Positions 45,260 to 58,742 of a stretch of 64,000 nucleotides of DNA are shown here, piece after piece. The position numbers and the translations under genes are program-made. The DNA lies in assembly GCA_036924285.1 (NCBI GenBank), contig JAYKYS010000041.1, positions 20,001 to 84,000 on the forward strand, given 5' to 3'. A model generated the notes under the pieces. It worked only from the letters and a program-made list of their open reading frames with translations. It ran no database searches and had not been told where the DNA came from. This DNA is from Asterella californica (lineage: Eukaryota; Streptophyta; Marchantiopsida; Marchantiales; Aytoniaceae). The first letter of the stretch is position 1. Each line of letters begins with the position of its first letter.

Positions 45260-46372
45260 TGTCGCGCCCCTCATTCTCAAGATCGGGCGCAGACGCGAAC
45301 AACAGAACCCTAGCGGACTTGCGCTAGGTTGTGAACGCTGCGAGTAGGACTTAACGGCTTGGCCGGGAAGTCGGGATCAGAAGAACCCTAAGTGGTTCTC
45401 TGAACCAAGGTTAGAACCTTGGGTTAGGACATAAGGGCCTACCCAAGAGGACCCCAGACAAACGCTGACCTAAGGGGGCGAGTCTGAGAACGGGCTGAAA
45501 CATGAGTCTCAGACATAGGTCTGAGACGTGGGACCGAGACGTGGGTCCGAGACGCAGACGAACCACAGGGTTCGACCCTGGGTCTGGACCACAGGTTTTC
45601 GGAAAAACTGCTAAGTGTTGGAGCTCCAGGGACGTTTTAGGTCGTGGACGGAGCTCCACGTAAGATCTCGAGGCGAGTGAGGTATCATTGGAAAGGTCTC
45701 GTCGAGAGCTTTCCAGTGATATATAACACTCCTCGATCTGACCTCCGAGCTGGAAGTTATGGCCGAACCACAATCGGGTTGTGGTATAATTTTCAGGGAC
45801 CAAAGAGGAGGGCGGGGCCGCCGATCCCCAGAAGTATATATGAGGGGGGCTCGATGCCTGGGTGGGCCAGGACGAGTCACCCGACCCCAGGGTTCGGCGG
45901 GCGGACTCTGGGGGCATGAGGTGATGGCTGGGCCAGTTCCAAGGCACGTTCCGATCTAGACTTGGACGGCTAGACTTAGGAACGATGTAAGGGCTGGGGC
46001 AAGACTAGGGAACGAGTCGGCGGGTTAGACCGCCGTTCGGGAGCCTGGACCCAGACGGACATCACGGGCGGTTGGGCCGCTAGGTGTGCTGGAGGCACCG
46101 TTTAGGACCCTGGACTTTATGGGAAGTCCGCCCCAAGTCATATTGGGACTTGCTCATGTTTGGGACCGACTTAGGCGGATCTAAGTCGGGACTTAGGATT
46201 GCTGAGCTTGATGATTAAGGAGACGGTCCGGCTCCGGTCCGGACCAAACAGAACTAAGGTAAGTGGTGCATGGACGCTAACTTGTGATTGTGTTTGCAGG
46301 TTAGCGGTTTGAATTTCGGGACCTACTAAGCAAGAGCTTCCGCTGGCGCAACAAGGCGGTAGGTGCGCGAAA
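45260..46372 (+). repeat. Complete plus-strand LTR joining RT5 and RT6
   Basis: 1,113 bp, TGTCGCGC...GCGCGAAA, subfamily I. It is not followed by a PBS; it joins directly to mid-gag of RT6 (TAAGGGGTGC). It is flanked by TAAGG on both sides (45255-45259 and 46373-46377), as a solo LTR would be, although the flanking DNAs belong to different elements. RT6's own 3' LTR is subfamily II, so this is probably not RT6's original 5' LTR. Confidence 0.92.
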
Positions 46373-49300
46373 TAAGGGGTGCACGAAACCTAAGGTTAGT
46401 AACTGTAGCATGAATGCGTTTGTTGCAAAGGACTTGTTGGAGGGCCAGATGACTGTGACCTTGAGAACCACGAAGAAGACGCCAGGACTGATGTATCTAC
46501 AAGCCAAGGTTGCTAACCGTGATGTTACTTTTCTTGTGGACATAGGAGCGACTCACTCCTTCATAAGTCCAAAGTTGGTGAAGAAGTTGGGCTTGTCTAC
46601 CTCCAAGGCAGACAAGCCTATTCAGGTGCGCTTTGCTAAGGGCAAGACGTACCAAACTTCTGAAGTAGCCTTGGACGTACGATTTGTGTGTGGGAAGTTG
46701 GAGTTCACAGAGAACTTCACGGTGTGCGAAATGGATGATATCCATGCGGTTTTGGGGAACACTTTCTTAGATAGGTTCGACGTGGAACTTAGACGGAGAC
46801 CTTTGAGGTTGAATGTCAGAGTTAAAGGGCGGAAGCTGGGAGTGAGGCTGATCCGAAAGGCGCAGAAGATTGATGACTTTGCAGTGAATTTGATCAAAGG
46901 CAAACAGATGGACTTCAACGACGGGGTCATGTGTTTGATGCGGGTTGCAGATTTGATGGCGGGTGACAGACAAGAGGAAACATCAGGAGACGCGACTAAA
47001 CTTCCGGAGGTGCTTCGCGAAGTGATTAAGGAGTTTGAGGATGTCTTGACGGATGAGTTACCTGCTGAGTTACCTCCAAGGCGGGTGGTGGATCACAAGA
47101 TCGAAGTCTTGCCAGGATCGGAACCACCTTCCAAAGCCCCTTACCGACTCAACCAGGTGGAACTCCTTGAGTTGAAAAGACAACTCGGCGAGCTATTAGC
47201 GCGGGGATATATTCGAACCAGCAAGTCACCTTATGGAGCCCCAGTTCTCTTCGCAAAAAAGAAAGATGGGAAGTTACGACTCTGTGTAGATTATCGTGCA
47301 CTCAATAAGGTGACGGTAAAGAATAATTATCCCTTGCCAAGGATAGACGACCTCTTTGATAGGTTAGCGGGCGCAAAGTACTTCAACAGGATAGACTTGA
47401 AGTCAGGATATTACCAAATCCGGATAGCTGACCCCGATGTGGAGAAGACCGCTTGTCGAACCAGATACGGATCGTTTGAATTCGTGGTGATGCCATTTGG
47501 ACTCTGCAACGCCCCTTCGACGTTCACTACATTGATGAACACAATTTTTCGCGAGGAGATGGATGAGTTTGTCATCGTTTACATCGACGACATCTTGATC
47601 TACTCCAAAACCTTGGAGTCGCACGCGGAGCAGCTACGGGTGGTGTTGACGAAGCTGCGGGAGCATAAGCTGTTTGCCAACATTGACAAGAGTGAGTTTG
47701 GTTTGGAGCGCATTAACTTCTTGGGACATGTAATTAGTGCAGAAGGAGTCGGCCCGGATATGCAGAAGGTGGATGCCATTGTGACTTGGGAGCCTCCGAC
47801 TACAGTGAAGGGGATGCGGCGATTCTTAGGATTGACGCAGTTCTACCGCAAGTATGTGAAGGGGTTTTCAAAGATCGCGAAGCCGCTGACGAACTGGACG
47901 GGCAAAGACGCACAGGTAAGTTGGACCAAGGAGGTGGATGATGCGTTTCAGACGATCAAAGCTATTTTGTCAAAGGCGCTAGTATTGAAGCTGCCGGAGT
48001 TCGACAAACCATTCGAGGTGCACACGGACGCGAGCGACTATGCGATCGGCGGAGTGTTGGTGCAGGATGGAAAACCTGTAGCGTACGAAAGCAAAAAGCT
48101 ATCTGGGACAGAGAGTCGATGGCCGACTCACGAGAAGGAACTGTTTGCGGTGGTTCATTGCTTGAGGAAATGGTGGCATTACTTGGGACTTCACAAGACT
48201 CAAGTGTATACTGATAACATCTCGCTCAAATACTTTGAGACACAAGATCGGGTGACACCAAAGCAACTGCAGTGGCATGATACCTTGGCGCTCATGAATG
48301 TGGAATTGATCCACAAAGCGGGGAAGGACAATGTGGTTCCTGACGCCTTGAGTCGCAAGGAGGAATATCTTCCATCGTCAACACAGATTTTGCGAGCTAT
48401 GTACCCTAAGGAGTCAGACTTGGAGAGGCGAATACGTGAAGGTTACATGGGCGATGACCAAGCGAAGGAGTACCTGGAACAAATCAAGCGAGGAGTGAAG
48501 TTGCAGAACATGCAGCTAAGACATGGTTTACTCATGTTCAAGCAAAGTCGGGTTTATGTGGGACAAGGAAAACTTCGGACTAAGTTACTCAAGGAATGTC
48601 ATGATGCGCCTTTATCAGGACATAAAGGAGAAAAGTCCACATTAGCAGTGATAGCTAAAAAGTTTTATTGGCCCCACATGAAAGACGATGTTGCCCACTT
48701 TGTGAAAACATGTGTAACCTGTCAAGCGAACCGCGTTTCTTATGAGAAGAAACAAGGGTTGCTTCATCCTTTGCCGATTCCTGTCCGACCTTGGGAAAGC
48801 ATTAGCATGGACTTCATTACCTCTCTGCTTGACTCAAATGGATACAATGCAATTTTTGTGATAGTTGATTGGTTTAGCAAACTAGCGAAGTTTGCTCCGA
48901 CCTTGGACACTGCAACAGCGTTCACGACTTCTCGGTTGTTCCTAGATACTTGGTGGCGTTCACATGGATTACCTCGGAGTATTATTTCAGATCGGGACTC
49001 TAAGTTCACAAGTGCTTTTTGGAAACACTTGTTCCAAAAATTGGGGACTAAGTTAAAATTTAGTACCGCCTTTCATCCAGAAACAGATGGGCAAACGGAA
49101 CGAGTTAACTCGGTTCTGAATCAATACTTGAGGAATTATGTGAGCGCGGACCAAAGTGATTGGGCGGAGTACCTCAGTCTTGCGGAGTATTGCTACAATT
49201 CCACGAAGCATTCGGCAACCGACGAATCGCCTTTCTTGCTGGCTTACGCACGTGAGCCAGAAGGACCTCTTGACTTGACTCTTGCAGGGAGCTCTACATC

Positions 49301-49887
49301 TGCACGACCAAGAACACGGCAAACATCAGCTGAAGAGTTGGTGGCGGCAATGCAGCGGCGCGAGGAACAAGTAAAGAAGAACCTCGAGAAGGCGCAGCAA
49401 CGATACACGAAGCAGGTAAACAAACATCGGCGGCAAGTGAAGTTTCAAGTGGGCGAAGAAGTATGGTTAAGTGCGAAAAACTTCACACTTCCGAAGGATA
49501 TATCGGCGAAGTTCTCATCAAAGTTCGCGGGACCTTTTGTCATTGTCAAGAATCCGCACGAAGACGTCTATACCTTAGACCTTCCTCGCGAGTGGCAGTT
49601 GCATCCAACTTTTCCATGTTTCTTTATTAAAGAAATACTTCAAGGATGATTTGCGGCCGGAGCGCAAACAAGTACTCAAGCCTCAACCTGATGTCGTGCA
49701 AGGCGAAGCAGAATATGAGGTGGAGTCCATTTTGCGATCTCGGCGCAAATCAAACCAAATGGAGTACTTGGTCAAATGGCGTAGTTACCATTTGAAGGAA
49801 GCAACTTGGGTGCCAGAGGAAGATCTCGCACATGCGAGCGAAGCATTGGACCTCTTCAAGCGGAGACAAGGCCAACAAGGGCGTTAG
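46373..49887 (+). pseudogene. pol: RT6 pol, gag lost, protease mutated, frameshift before chromodomain
   Basis: The frame is open from 46410 (MNAFVAKD) to 49649, over protease, reverse transcriptase (YIDD), RNase H and integrase. The protease triad DTG has become DIG (ATA at 46542-46544), expected to abolish cleavage. An extra T in a run at 49610-49613 shifts the frame in the HPTFHVSLL region. The chromodomain continues in another frame (49651-49887). Other changes at conserved positions include VDWFSKL (Arg to Trp) and YAREPEGP (Gly to Ala). Confidence 0.92.
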
Positions 49888-50615
49888 CAAGATGAGGACA
49901 TCTCCTTCCAGCGAGGGGTGAAGAAACGACGAACCATACGAGTAGCAACTTGAGGCGATTTGGGCCGATGGACTTTGTACTTTGACTTGTGTTTAGAAAT
50001 AAAGATTTTGTTTCTTGAAAAATTGTCTAAGTGTATTGGTAGTGCATGGCTATGACTAGTTCTGATCAGATGCCTAGGATGTTGTCAAGAGGAGGAACGA
50101 AGCACACTCAAAGGAAGCAAGCTGGTTTGGATAAGCATCTAAATCAAGACTAAGTCTTGATGTCAAGACTTAGGTTTGCCGTAGCGTTGGCAAAGCAAGT
50201 ATGAACTTTCATACTTGTCTTGGGGCTTGGGGTGATCTTGCCTTGTGGTTTTCTACAAAGTAAACTTAGTCTCGCGTCTAAGTCAAATCAGGTTGCAACC
50301 GGAAAGTGAGTTTCGTGGGACCTCGTAAGTAGGTGTGAATACTTATAGTTTGCAAGTTAGAGTCTTAAGTAGAACGTTTAGAAGTTGTCAACTAGTTTTG
50401 TTTAGGGTAAGCCAAAAAGGTAAAGCTTTTCCCGAGACTAGTTGGAATTTTCTAAGTGTTCTAGCGACAATTTAAGACTCAAGCCAAGAAGAGAATTGCG
50501 GGTTAGCTACCAGAACGCAATTCTGGCGCCAAGGGGTTGGCTACCCATTTTGAACTTGGTGTTAACTTAAAGGATCATTGTTGATGAGGGCATCAACCTC
50601 CAAAGTGGGGGTGAG
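49888..50615 (+). other. RT6 3' untranslated region and polypurine tract
   Basis: Same plan as RT2 with more substitutions. Polypurine tract at 50602-50615. Confidence 0.82.
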
Positions 50616-51069
50616 TGTCGCGCCTCTCATTCTCAAGATCGGGCGCAGACGCGAACAACAGAACCCTAGCGGACTTGCGCTAGGTTGTGAACGCTGCGAG
50701 TAGGACTTAACGGCGTGACCGAAAAGTCGGGATCAGATGAACCCTAAGTGGTTCTCTGAACCAAGGTTGGAACCTTGGGTTAGGACATAAGGGCCTAACC
50801 CAAGAGGGCCCCAGACGAACGCTGACCTAAGGGGGCAAGTCTGAGAACGGACTGAAACATGAGTCTCAGACATAGGTCTGAGACGTGGGTCCGAGACGCA
50901 GACGAACCACAGGGTTCGACCCTGGGTCTGGACCACAGGTTTTCGGAAAAACTGCTAAGTGTTGGAGCTCCAGGGACGTTTTAGGTCGTGGACGGAGCTC
51001 CACGTAAGATCTCGAGGCGAGTGAGGTATCATTGGAAAGATCTCGTCGAGAGCTTTCCAGTGATATATA
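50616..51069 (+). repeat. RT6 3' LTR, left part
   Basis: LTR from TGTCGCGCCTC to GTGATATATA, with a single GTGGGTCCGAGAC unit. It is interrupted by RT7; the A/T bases at the break (ATATA) recur after RT7. Confidence 0.92.
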
Positions 51070-51439
51070 TGTCGCGCCCCTCATTCTCAAGATCGGGCGC
51101 AGACGCGAACAAGAGAACCCTAGCGGACTTGTGCTAGGTTGTGAACGCTGCGAGTAGGACTTAACGGCGTGACCGGCAAGTCGGGATCTGATGAACCCTA
51201 AGTGGTTCTCTGAACCAAGGTTGGAACCTTGGGTTAGGACATAAGGGCCTTACCCAAGAGGGCCCCAGACGAACGCTGACCTAAGGGGGCGAGTCTAGGA
51301 ACGGGCTGAAACATGAGTCTCAGACATAGGTCTGAGACGTGGGTCCGAGACGCGGGACCGAGACGTGGGTCCGAGACGCAGACGAACCACAGGGTTCGAC
51401 CCTGGGTCTGGACCACAGGTTTTCGGAAAAACTGCTAAG
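51070..51439 (+). repeat. RT7 5' LTR, left part
   Basis: From TGTCGCGC to CTGCTAAG, where the minus-strand solo LTR begins. Confidence 0.92.
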
Positions 51440-52552
51440 TTTCGCGCACCTACCACCTTGTTGCGCCAGCGGAAGCTCTTGCTCAGTAGGTCCCGAAATT
51501 CAAACCTCTAACCTGCAAACACAATCACAAGTTAGCGTCCATGCACCACTTACCTTAGTTCTGTTTGGTCCGGACCGGAGCCGGACCGTCTCCCTAATCA
51601 TCAAGCTCAGCAATCCTAAGTCCCGACTTAGATCCGCCTAAGTCGGTCCCAAACATGAGCAAGTCCCAATATGACTTGGGGCGGACTTCCCATAAAGTCC
51701 AGGGTCCTAAACGGTGCCTCCAGCACACCTAGCGGCCCAACCGCCCGTGATGTCCGTCTGGGTCCAGGCTCCCGAACGGCGGTCTAACCCGCCGACTCGT
51801 TCCCTAGTCTTGCCCCAGCCCTTACATCGTTCCTAAGTCTAGCCGTCCAAGTCTAGATCGGAACGTGCCTTGGAACTGGCCCAGCCATCACCTCATGCCC
51901 CCAGAGTCCGCCCGCCGAACCCTGGGGTCGGGTGACTCGTCCTGGCCCACCCAGGCATCGAGCCCCCCTCATATATACTTCTGGGGATCGGCGGCCCCGC
52001 CCTCCTCTTTGGTCCCTGAAAATTATACCACAACCTGATTGTGGTTCGGCCATAACTTCCAGCTCGGAGGTCAGATCGAGGAGTGTTATATATCACTGGA
52101 AAGCTCTCGACGAGACCTTTCCAATGATACCTCACTCGCCTCGAGATCTTACGTGGAGCTCCGTCCACGACCTAAAACGTCCCTGGAGCTCTAACACTTA
52201 GCAGTTTTTCCGAAAACCTGTGGTCCAGACCCAGGGTCGAACCTTGTGGTTCGTCTGCGTCTCGGACCCACGTCTCGGTCCCACGTCTCAGACCTATGTC
52301 TGAGACTCATGTTTCAGCCCGTTCTCAGACTCGCCCCCTTAGGTCAGCGTTCGTCTGGGGCCCTCTTGGGTAGGCCCTTATGTCCTAACCCAAGGTTCTA
52401 ACCTTGGTTCAGAGAACCACTTAGGGTTCTTCTGATCCCGACTTCCCGGCCAAGCCGTTAAGTCCTACTCGCAGCGTTCACAACCTAGCGCAAGTCCTCT
52501 AGGGTTCTGTTGTTCGCGTCTGCGCCCGATCTTGAGAATGAGGGGCGCGACA
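51440..52552 (-). repeat. Solo LTR, minus strand, inside the RT7 5' LTR
   Basis: A complete 1,113-bp LTR of subfamily I without internal region. On the plus strand it runs TTTCGCGC...GGGCGCGACA and is flanked by TAAG(T) on both sides (51436-51439/40 and 52553-52557). This is the textbook product of recombination between the two LTRs of an inserted element. It is the third level of nesting (RT6, then RT7, then this). Confidence 0.94.
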
Positions 52553-53314
52553 TAAGTGTTGGAGCTCCAGGGACGTTTTAGGTCGTGGACGGAGCTCCAC
52601 GTAAGATCTTGAGGCGAGTGAGGTATCATTGGAGAGATCTCGTCGAGAGCTTTCCAGTGATATATAACACTCTTCAATCTGACCTCCAAGCTGGAAGTTA
52701 TGGCCGAACCACAATCGGGTTGTGGTATAATTTTCAGGGACCAAAGAGGAGGGCGGGGCCGCCGATCCCCAGAAGTATATATGAGGGGGGCTCGATGCCT
52801 GGGTGGGCCAGGACGAGTCACCCGACCCCAGGGTTCGGCGAGCGGACTCTGGGGGCATGAGGTGATGGCTGGGCCAGTTCCAAGGCACGTTCCGATCTAG
52901 ACTTGGACGGCTAGACTTAGGAACGATGTAAGGGCTGGGGCAAGACTAGGGAACGAGTCGGCGGGTTAGACCACCGTTCGGGAGCCTGGACCCAGACGGA
53001 CATCACGGGCGGTTGGGCCGCTAGGTGTGCTGGAGGCACCGTTTAGGACCCTGGACTTTATGGGAAGTCCGCCCCAAGTCATATTGTAAACTTGCTCATG
53101 TTTGGGACCGACTTAGGCGGATCTAAGTCGGGACTTAGGATTGCTGAGCTTGATGATTAGGGAGACGGTCCGGCTCCGGTCCGGACCAACCAGAACTAAG
53201 GTAAGTGGTGCATGGACGCTAACTTGTGATAGTGTTTGCAGGTTAGCGGTGTAAAGTTTGCGACCTACTGAGTTAGAGCTTCCGCTTGCGCAACAAGGCG
53301 GTAGGTGCGCGAAA
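52553..53314 (+). repeat. RT7 5' LTR, right part
   Basis: It continues from the duplicated TAAGT to GCGCGAAA. TATATAT box at 52786-52792. Subfamily II 3' end. Confidence 0.92.
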
Positions 53315-53316
53315 AG

Positions 53317-53329
53317 TGGTATCAGAGCC
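53317..53329 (+). other. Primer-binding site, initiator-Met tRNA type (RT7)
   Basis: A perfect TGGTATCAGAGCC after the LTR. Confidence 0.9.
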
Positions 53330-53435
53330 AACGCTTCGGTGAGCGAGAACTTGAGGTAGCGGCTGAAGGCTGGACGCTTGAGGAGGGACGCAAGACACGA
53401 AGCGGATCAGCGTTTCTAGGTGAACACTTGGAGCG

Positions 53436-56400
53436 ATGGCCGACGTTGGACAGAGTTCCAGGAGGAAGACCAAGAAACGTGGAGCGACTGACACCGGGAC
53501 CAGATCGACTCGAGCTAGCCCCGAGGCACAGTCAGGGGACGACAACCGACAACCTTCGCCCCAACGTCAAGGAAGCCCAGTTCCAGCTGTGGCACCGCTG
53601 CAGCAAGATGGAGTCTTGCCAACGGTGCCCAACGATGCAGGCGCGGGAAGTCAAGGAGCCTTGTATGCGGAACTCATCAAAATGATGAAGACCATGCAGG
53701 AAGGGATGGCCTCAAGGGATAAACGTATCGCTGAGCTTGAGGCAGGCCAAGGAAGTTCCTCGTCTACCAGGAAGCTTTGTAAGACGAATTTGCCGACTCC
53801 GTTTACAGGTATAGGACGGGCTCGCAAGGTTAAGGATTTCTTAACCGAGTTAGACCTATACTTTGAAGCGCATCAGGCTCAGGAGTCAGACAAAGTGAGA
53901 GCGGCGGTTACGTTCTTGAAGGACCATGCGCTTCTCTGGTGGACCGCATACAGGGATGAGCATGCCTTGACCGTCTCGGCGCTTGGTTGGAAGGAGTTCA
54001 AGGAGTTGCTCGCGGGATGATTCACTCTGGAGTATCAGAGGATTCAGGACGGTGTTGAGTTAGTTCGGCTGAAGCAGACAGGGACCTTAAGTGCTTATGT
54101 GCACGAGTTCAGTGCCAAACTGGATTCGTTCTCCAAGTGGACTGAGGAGACCAAAATATGTATATTCATTGGGGGACTCAAGTCCAGCTCGGAGAAGGCT
54201 CTCTTTCGGATGCCGGAGCTACCTGCGACAAGTGCTGAACTTTTGAAGCTAGCGGAGCGAATTGGGGACGATGAAGTCCAGCAACAAAAATCTTTTGAAC
54301 CTCGCAGCACGGACAAGTTCCAAAAGAAGAACAAGGGCTTCAAGCGACAATGGGATGGGGGTGAGAAGGATCGGAAGGATTCTTCTGCCCCGGCAGCAAA
54401 GCGGCAGCAAACAGGAGTGAAACCGAAGGGGCAGACACCTCAGAAGGGCAATGGGGCTAAGTTTACTTGCTACAACTGTGGCGAGGCGGGTCACATTGCT
54501 AAGGGGTGTACAAAACCTAAGGTTAGTAACTGTAGCATGAATGCCTTTGTTGCAAAGGACTTGTTGGAGGGCCAGATGACTGTGACCTTGAGAACCACGA
54601 AGAAGACGCCAGGACTGATGTTTCTACAAGCCAAGGTTGCTAACCGTGATGTTACTTTTCTTGTGGACACAGGAGCGACTCACTCCTTCATAAGTCCGAA
54701 GTTGGTGAAGAAGTTGGGCTTGTCTACCTCCAAGGCAGACAAGCCTATTCAGGTGCGCTTTGCCAAGGGCAAGACGTACCAAACTTCTGAAGTAGCCTTG
54801 GACGTACGATTTGTGTGTGGGAAGTTGGAGTTCACAGAGAACTTCACGGTGTGCGAGATGGATGATATCCATGCGGTTTTGGGGAACACTTTCTTAGATA
54901 GGTTCGACGTGGAACTTAGACGGAGACCTTTGAGGTTGAATGTCAGAGTTAAAGGGCGGAAGCTGGGAGTGAGGCTGATCCGGAAGGCGCGGAAGATTGA
55001 TGACTTTGCGGCGAATTTCATCAAAGGCAAACAGATGGGCTTCAACGACGGAGTCATGTGTTTGATGCGGGTTGCAGATTTGATGGCGGGTGACGGACAA
55101 GAGGAAACATCAGGAGACGCGACTAAACTTCCGGAGGTGCTTCGCGAAGTGATTAAGGAGTTTGAGGATGTCTTGACGGACGAGTTACCTGCTGAGTTAC
55201 CTCCAAGGCGGGTGGTGGATCACAAGATCGAGGTCTTGCCAGGATCAGAACCACCTTCCAAAGCCCCTTATCGACTCAATCAGGTGGAACTCCTTGAGTT
55301 GAAAAGACAACTCGGTGAGCTATTAGCGCGGGGATATATTCGAACCAGTAAGTCACCTTATGGAGCCCCAGTTCTTTTTGCAAAGAAGAAAGATGGGAAG
55401 TTACGACTCTGCGTAGATTATCGTGCACTCAATAAGGTGACGGTGAAGAATAACTATCCCTTGCCAAGGATAGATGACCTCTTTGATAGGTTAGCGGGTG
55501 CGAAGTGCTTCAGCAGGATAGACTTGAAGTCAGGGTATTACCAGATCCGGATAGCTGACCCAGATGTTGAGAAGACCGCTTGTCGAACCAGATACGGATC
55601 GTTTGAATTCGTCGTGATGCCATTTGGACTCTGCAACGCCCCTTCGACGTTCACTACATTGATGAACACAATTTTTCGCGAGGAGATGGATGAGTTTGTC
55701 ATCGTTTACATCGACGACATCTTGATCTACTCCAAAACCTTGGAGTCGCACGCGGAGCAGCTACGGGTGGTGTTGACGAAGCTGCGGGAGCATAAGCTGT
55801 TTGCCAACATTGACAAGAGTGAGTTTGGTTTGGAGCGCATTAACTTCTTGGGACATGTAATTAGTGCAGAAGGAGTCGGCCCGGATATGCAGAAGGTGGA
55901 TGCGATTGTGACTTGGGAGCCTCCGACTACAGTGAAGGGGATGCGGCGATTCTTAGGATTGGCGCAGTTCTACCGCAAGTATGTGAAGGGGTTTTCAAAG
56001 ATCGCGAAGCCGCTGACGGACTGGACGGGCAAAGACGCACAGGTAAGTTGGACCAAGGAGGTGGATGATGCGTTTCAGACGATCAAAGCTATTTTGTCAA
56101 AGGCGCCAGTTTTGAAGCTGCCGGAGTTCGACAAACCATTCGAGGTGCACACGGACGCGAGCGACTATGCGATTGGCGGAGTGCTGGTGCAGGATGGAAA
56201 ACCTGTAGCGTACGAAAGCAAGAAGCTATCTGGGACAAAGAGTCGATGGCCGACTCACGAGAAAGAACTGTTTGCGGTGGTTCATTGCTTGAGGAAATGG
56301 CGGCATTACTTGGGACTTCACAAGACCCAAGTGTATACTGATAACATTTCGCTCAAGTACTTTGAGACGCAAGATCGGGTGACGCCAAAGCAACTACGAT

Positions 56401-58013
56401 GGCATGATACCTTGGCGCTCATGAACGTGGAATTAATCCACAAAGCGGGAAAGGACAATGTGGTTCCTGACGCCTTGAGTCGCAAGGAGGAATATCTTCC
56501 ATCGTCAACACAGATTTTGCGAGCTATGTATCCTAAAGAGTCAGATTTGGAGAGGCGAATACGTGAAGGTTACATGGGTGATGACCAAGCGAAGGAGTAC
56601 CTGGAACAACTCAAGCGAGGGGTGAAGTTGCAGAACATGCAGCTAAGACATGGTTTACTCATGTTCAAACAAAGTCGGGTTTATGTGGGACAAGGAAAAC
56701 TTAGGACCAAGTTGTTAAAGGAATCTCACGATGTGCCCTTATCAGGCCATAAAGGAGAAAAGTCCACTTTAGCGGTAATCGCTAAAAAGTTTTATTGGCC
56801 CCACATGAAAGACGATGTTTCCCACTTTGTGAAAACATGCGTAACCTGTCAAGCGAATCGCGTTTCTTATGAGAAGAAACAAGGATTGCTTCATCCTTTA
56901 CCGATTCCAGCCAGACCTTGGGAAAGCATTAGCATGGACTTCATTACCTCTCTGCCTGACTCAAATGGATACAACGCAATTTTTGTGATAGTTGATCGGT
57001 TTAGCAAACTAGCGAAGTTTGCTCCAACCTTAGACACTGCAACAGCGTTCACGACTTCTCGGTTGTTCTTAGATACTTGGTGGCGTTCACATGGATTACC
57101 TCGGAGTATTATTTCAGATAGAGACTCTAAGTTCACAAGTGCCTTTTGGAAACACTTATTCCAAAAATTGGGGACTAAATTAAAATTTAGTACCGCCTTT
57201 CATCCGGAAACAGATGGGCAAACGGAACGAGTTAACTCGGTTCTAAATCAATACTTGAGGAATTATGTGAGCGCGGACCAAAGTGATTGGGCGGAGTGGC
57301 TCAGTCTTGCGGAGTATTGCTACAATTCCACGAAGCATTCGGCAACCGGTGAATCGCCTTTCTTGCTGGCTTACGGACGTGAGCCAGAAGGGCCTCTTGA
57401 TTTGACTCTTGCAGGGAGCTCTACATCGGCACGACCAAGAACACGGCAAACATCAGCTGAAGAGTTGGTGGCGGCGATGAAGCGGCGCGAGGAACAAGTA
57501 AAGAAGAACCTCGAGAAGGCGCAGCAAAGATACACAAAGCAGGTAAACAAGCATCGGCGGCAAGTGAAGTTTCAAGTGGGCGAACAAGTATGGTTAAGTG
57601 CGAAAAACTTCACACTTCCAAAGGAAATATCGGCGAAATTTTCATCGAAGTTTGCAGGACCTTTTGTTGTTGTCAAGAATCCGCATGAAGATGTCTATAC
57701 CTTAGACCTTCCTCGCGAGTGGCAGTTGCATCCGACTTTCCATGTTTCTTTATTAAAGAAATACTTCAAGGATGATTTGCGGCCGGAGCGCAAACAAGTA
57801 TTCAGGCCTCAACCTGATGTCGTGCAAGACGAAGCAGAATATGAGGTGGAGTCCATTTTGCGATCTCGGCGCAAATCAAACCGGATGGAGTACTTGGTCA
57901 AATGGCGTGGTTACCATTTGAAGGAAGCAACTTGGGTGCCAGAGGAAGATCTCGCACATGCGAGCGAAGCATTGGACCTCTTCAAGCGGAGACAAGGACA
58001 ACAAGGGCGTTAG
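53436..58013 (+). pseudogene. gag-pol: RT7 gag-pol with a single nonsense codon in gag
   Basis: The frame would give 1,525 residues, one fewer than RT2 because of a 3-base loss near the start. A CGA-to-TGA change at 54018-54020 (LLAG-stop where others read LLAGRF) stops translation after 194 residues. The same frame is then open to 58013 with zinc knuckle, DTG protease, YIDD, RNase H, DD35E integrase and chromodomain all readable. The lesion is a C-to-T change at CpG, typical of methylated plant transposons. Other private changes include a Tyr-to-Cys near [10 protein letters not shown] (GAKCFSRI). Apart from the stop this copy is close to intact. Confidence 0.94.
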
Positions 58014-58742
58014 CCAGATGAGGACATCTCCTTCCAGCCAGGGGTGAAGAAACGGCGAACCATACGAGTAGCAACTTGAGGCGATTTGGGCCGATGGACT
58101 TTGTAGCTTTGACTTGTGTTTGGAAATAAAGATTTTGTTTCTTGAAAATTTGTCTAAGTGTATTGGTAGTGCATGGCTATGACTAGTTCTGATCAGATGC
58201 CTAGGATGTTGTCAAGAGGAGGAACGAAGCACACTCAAAGGAAGCGAGCTGGTTTGGATAAGCATCTAAATCAAGACTAAGTCTTGATGTCAAGACTTAG
58301 GTTTGCCGTAGCGTTGGCAAAGCAAGTATGAACCTTCATACTTGTCTTGGGGCTTGGGGTGATCTTGCTTTGTGGTTTTCTACAAAGTAAACTTAGTCTC
58401 GCGTCTAAGTCAAATCAGGTTGCGACCGGAAAGTGAGTTTCGGGGGACCTCGTAAGTAGGTGTGAATACTTATAGTTTGCAAGTTAGAGTCTTAAGTAGA
58501 ATGTTTAGAAGTTGCCAACTAGTTTTGTTTAGGGTAAGCCAAAAAGGTAAGGCTTTTCCCGAGACTAGTTAGAATTTTCTAAGGGTTCTAGCGACAACTT
58601 AAGACTCAAGCCAAGAAGGGAATTGCGGGTTAGCTACCAGAACGCAATTCTGGCGCCAAGGGGTTGACTACCCATTTCGAACTTGGTGTTAACTTAAAGG
58701 ATCATTGTTGATGAGGGCATCAACCTCCAAAGTGGGGGTGAG
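58014..58742 (+). other. RT7 3' untranslated region and polypurine tract
   Basis: Nearly identical to the RT3 equivalent, including GTTAGCCAGATG and TATGAACCTTCAT. Polypurine tract 58729-58742. Confidence 0.85.

Noticed and set aside
45260..46372. Original 5' LTR of RT6
   Set aside because: There is no PBS after it, its subfamily differs from the RT6 3' LTR, and it joins gag at a TAAGG duplication. Kept as a separate LTR.
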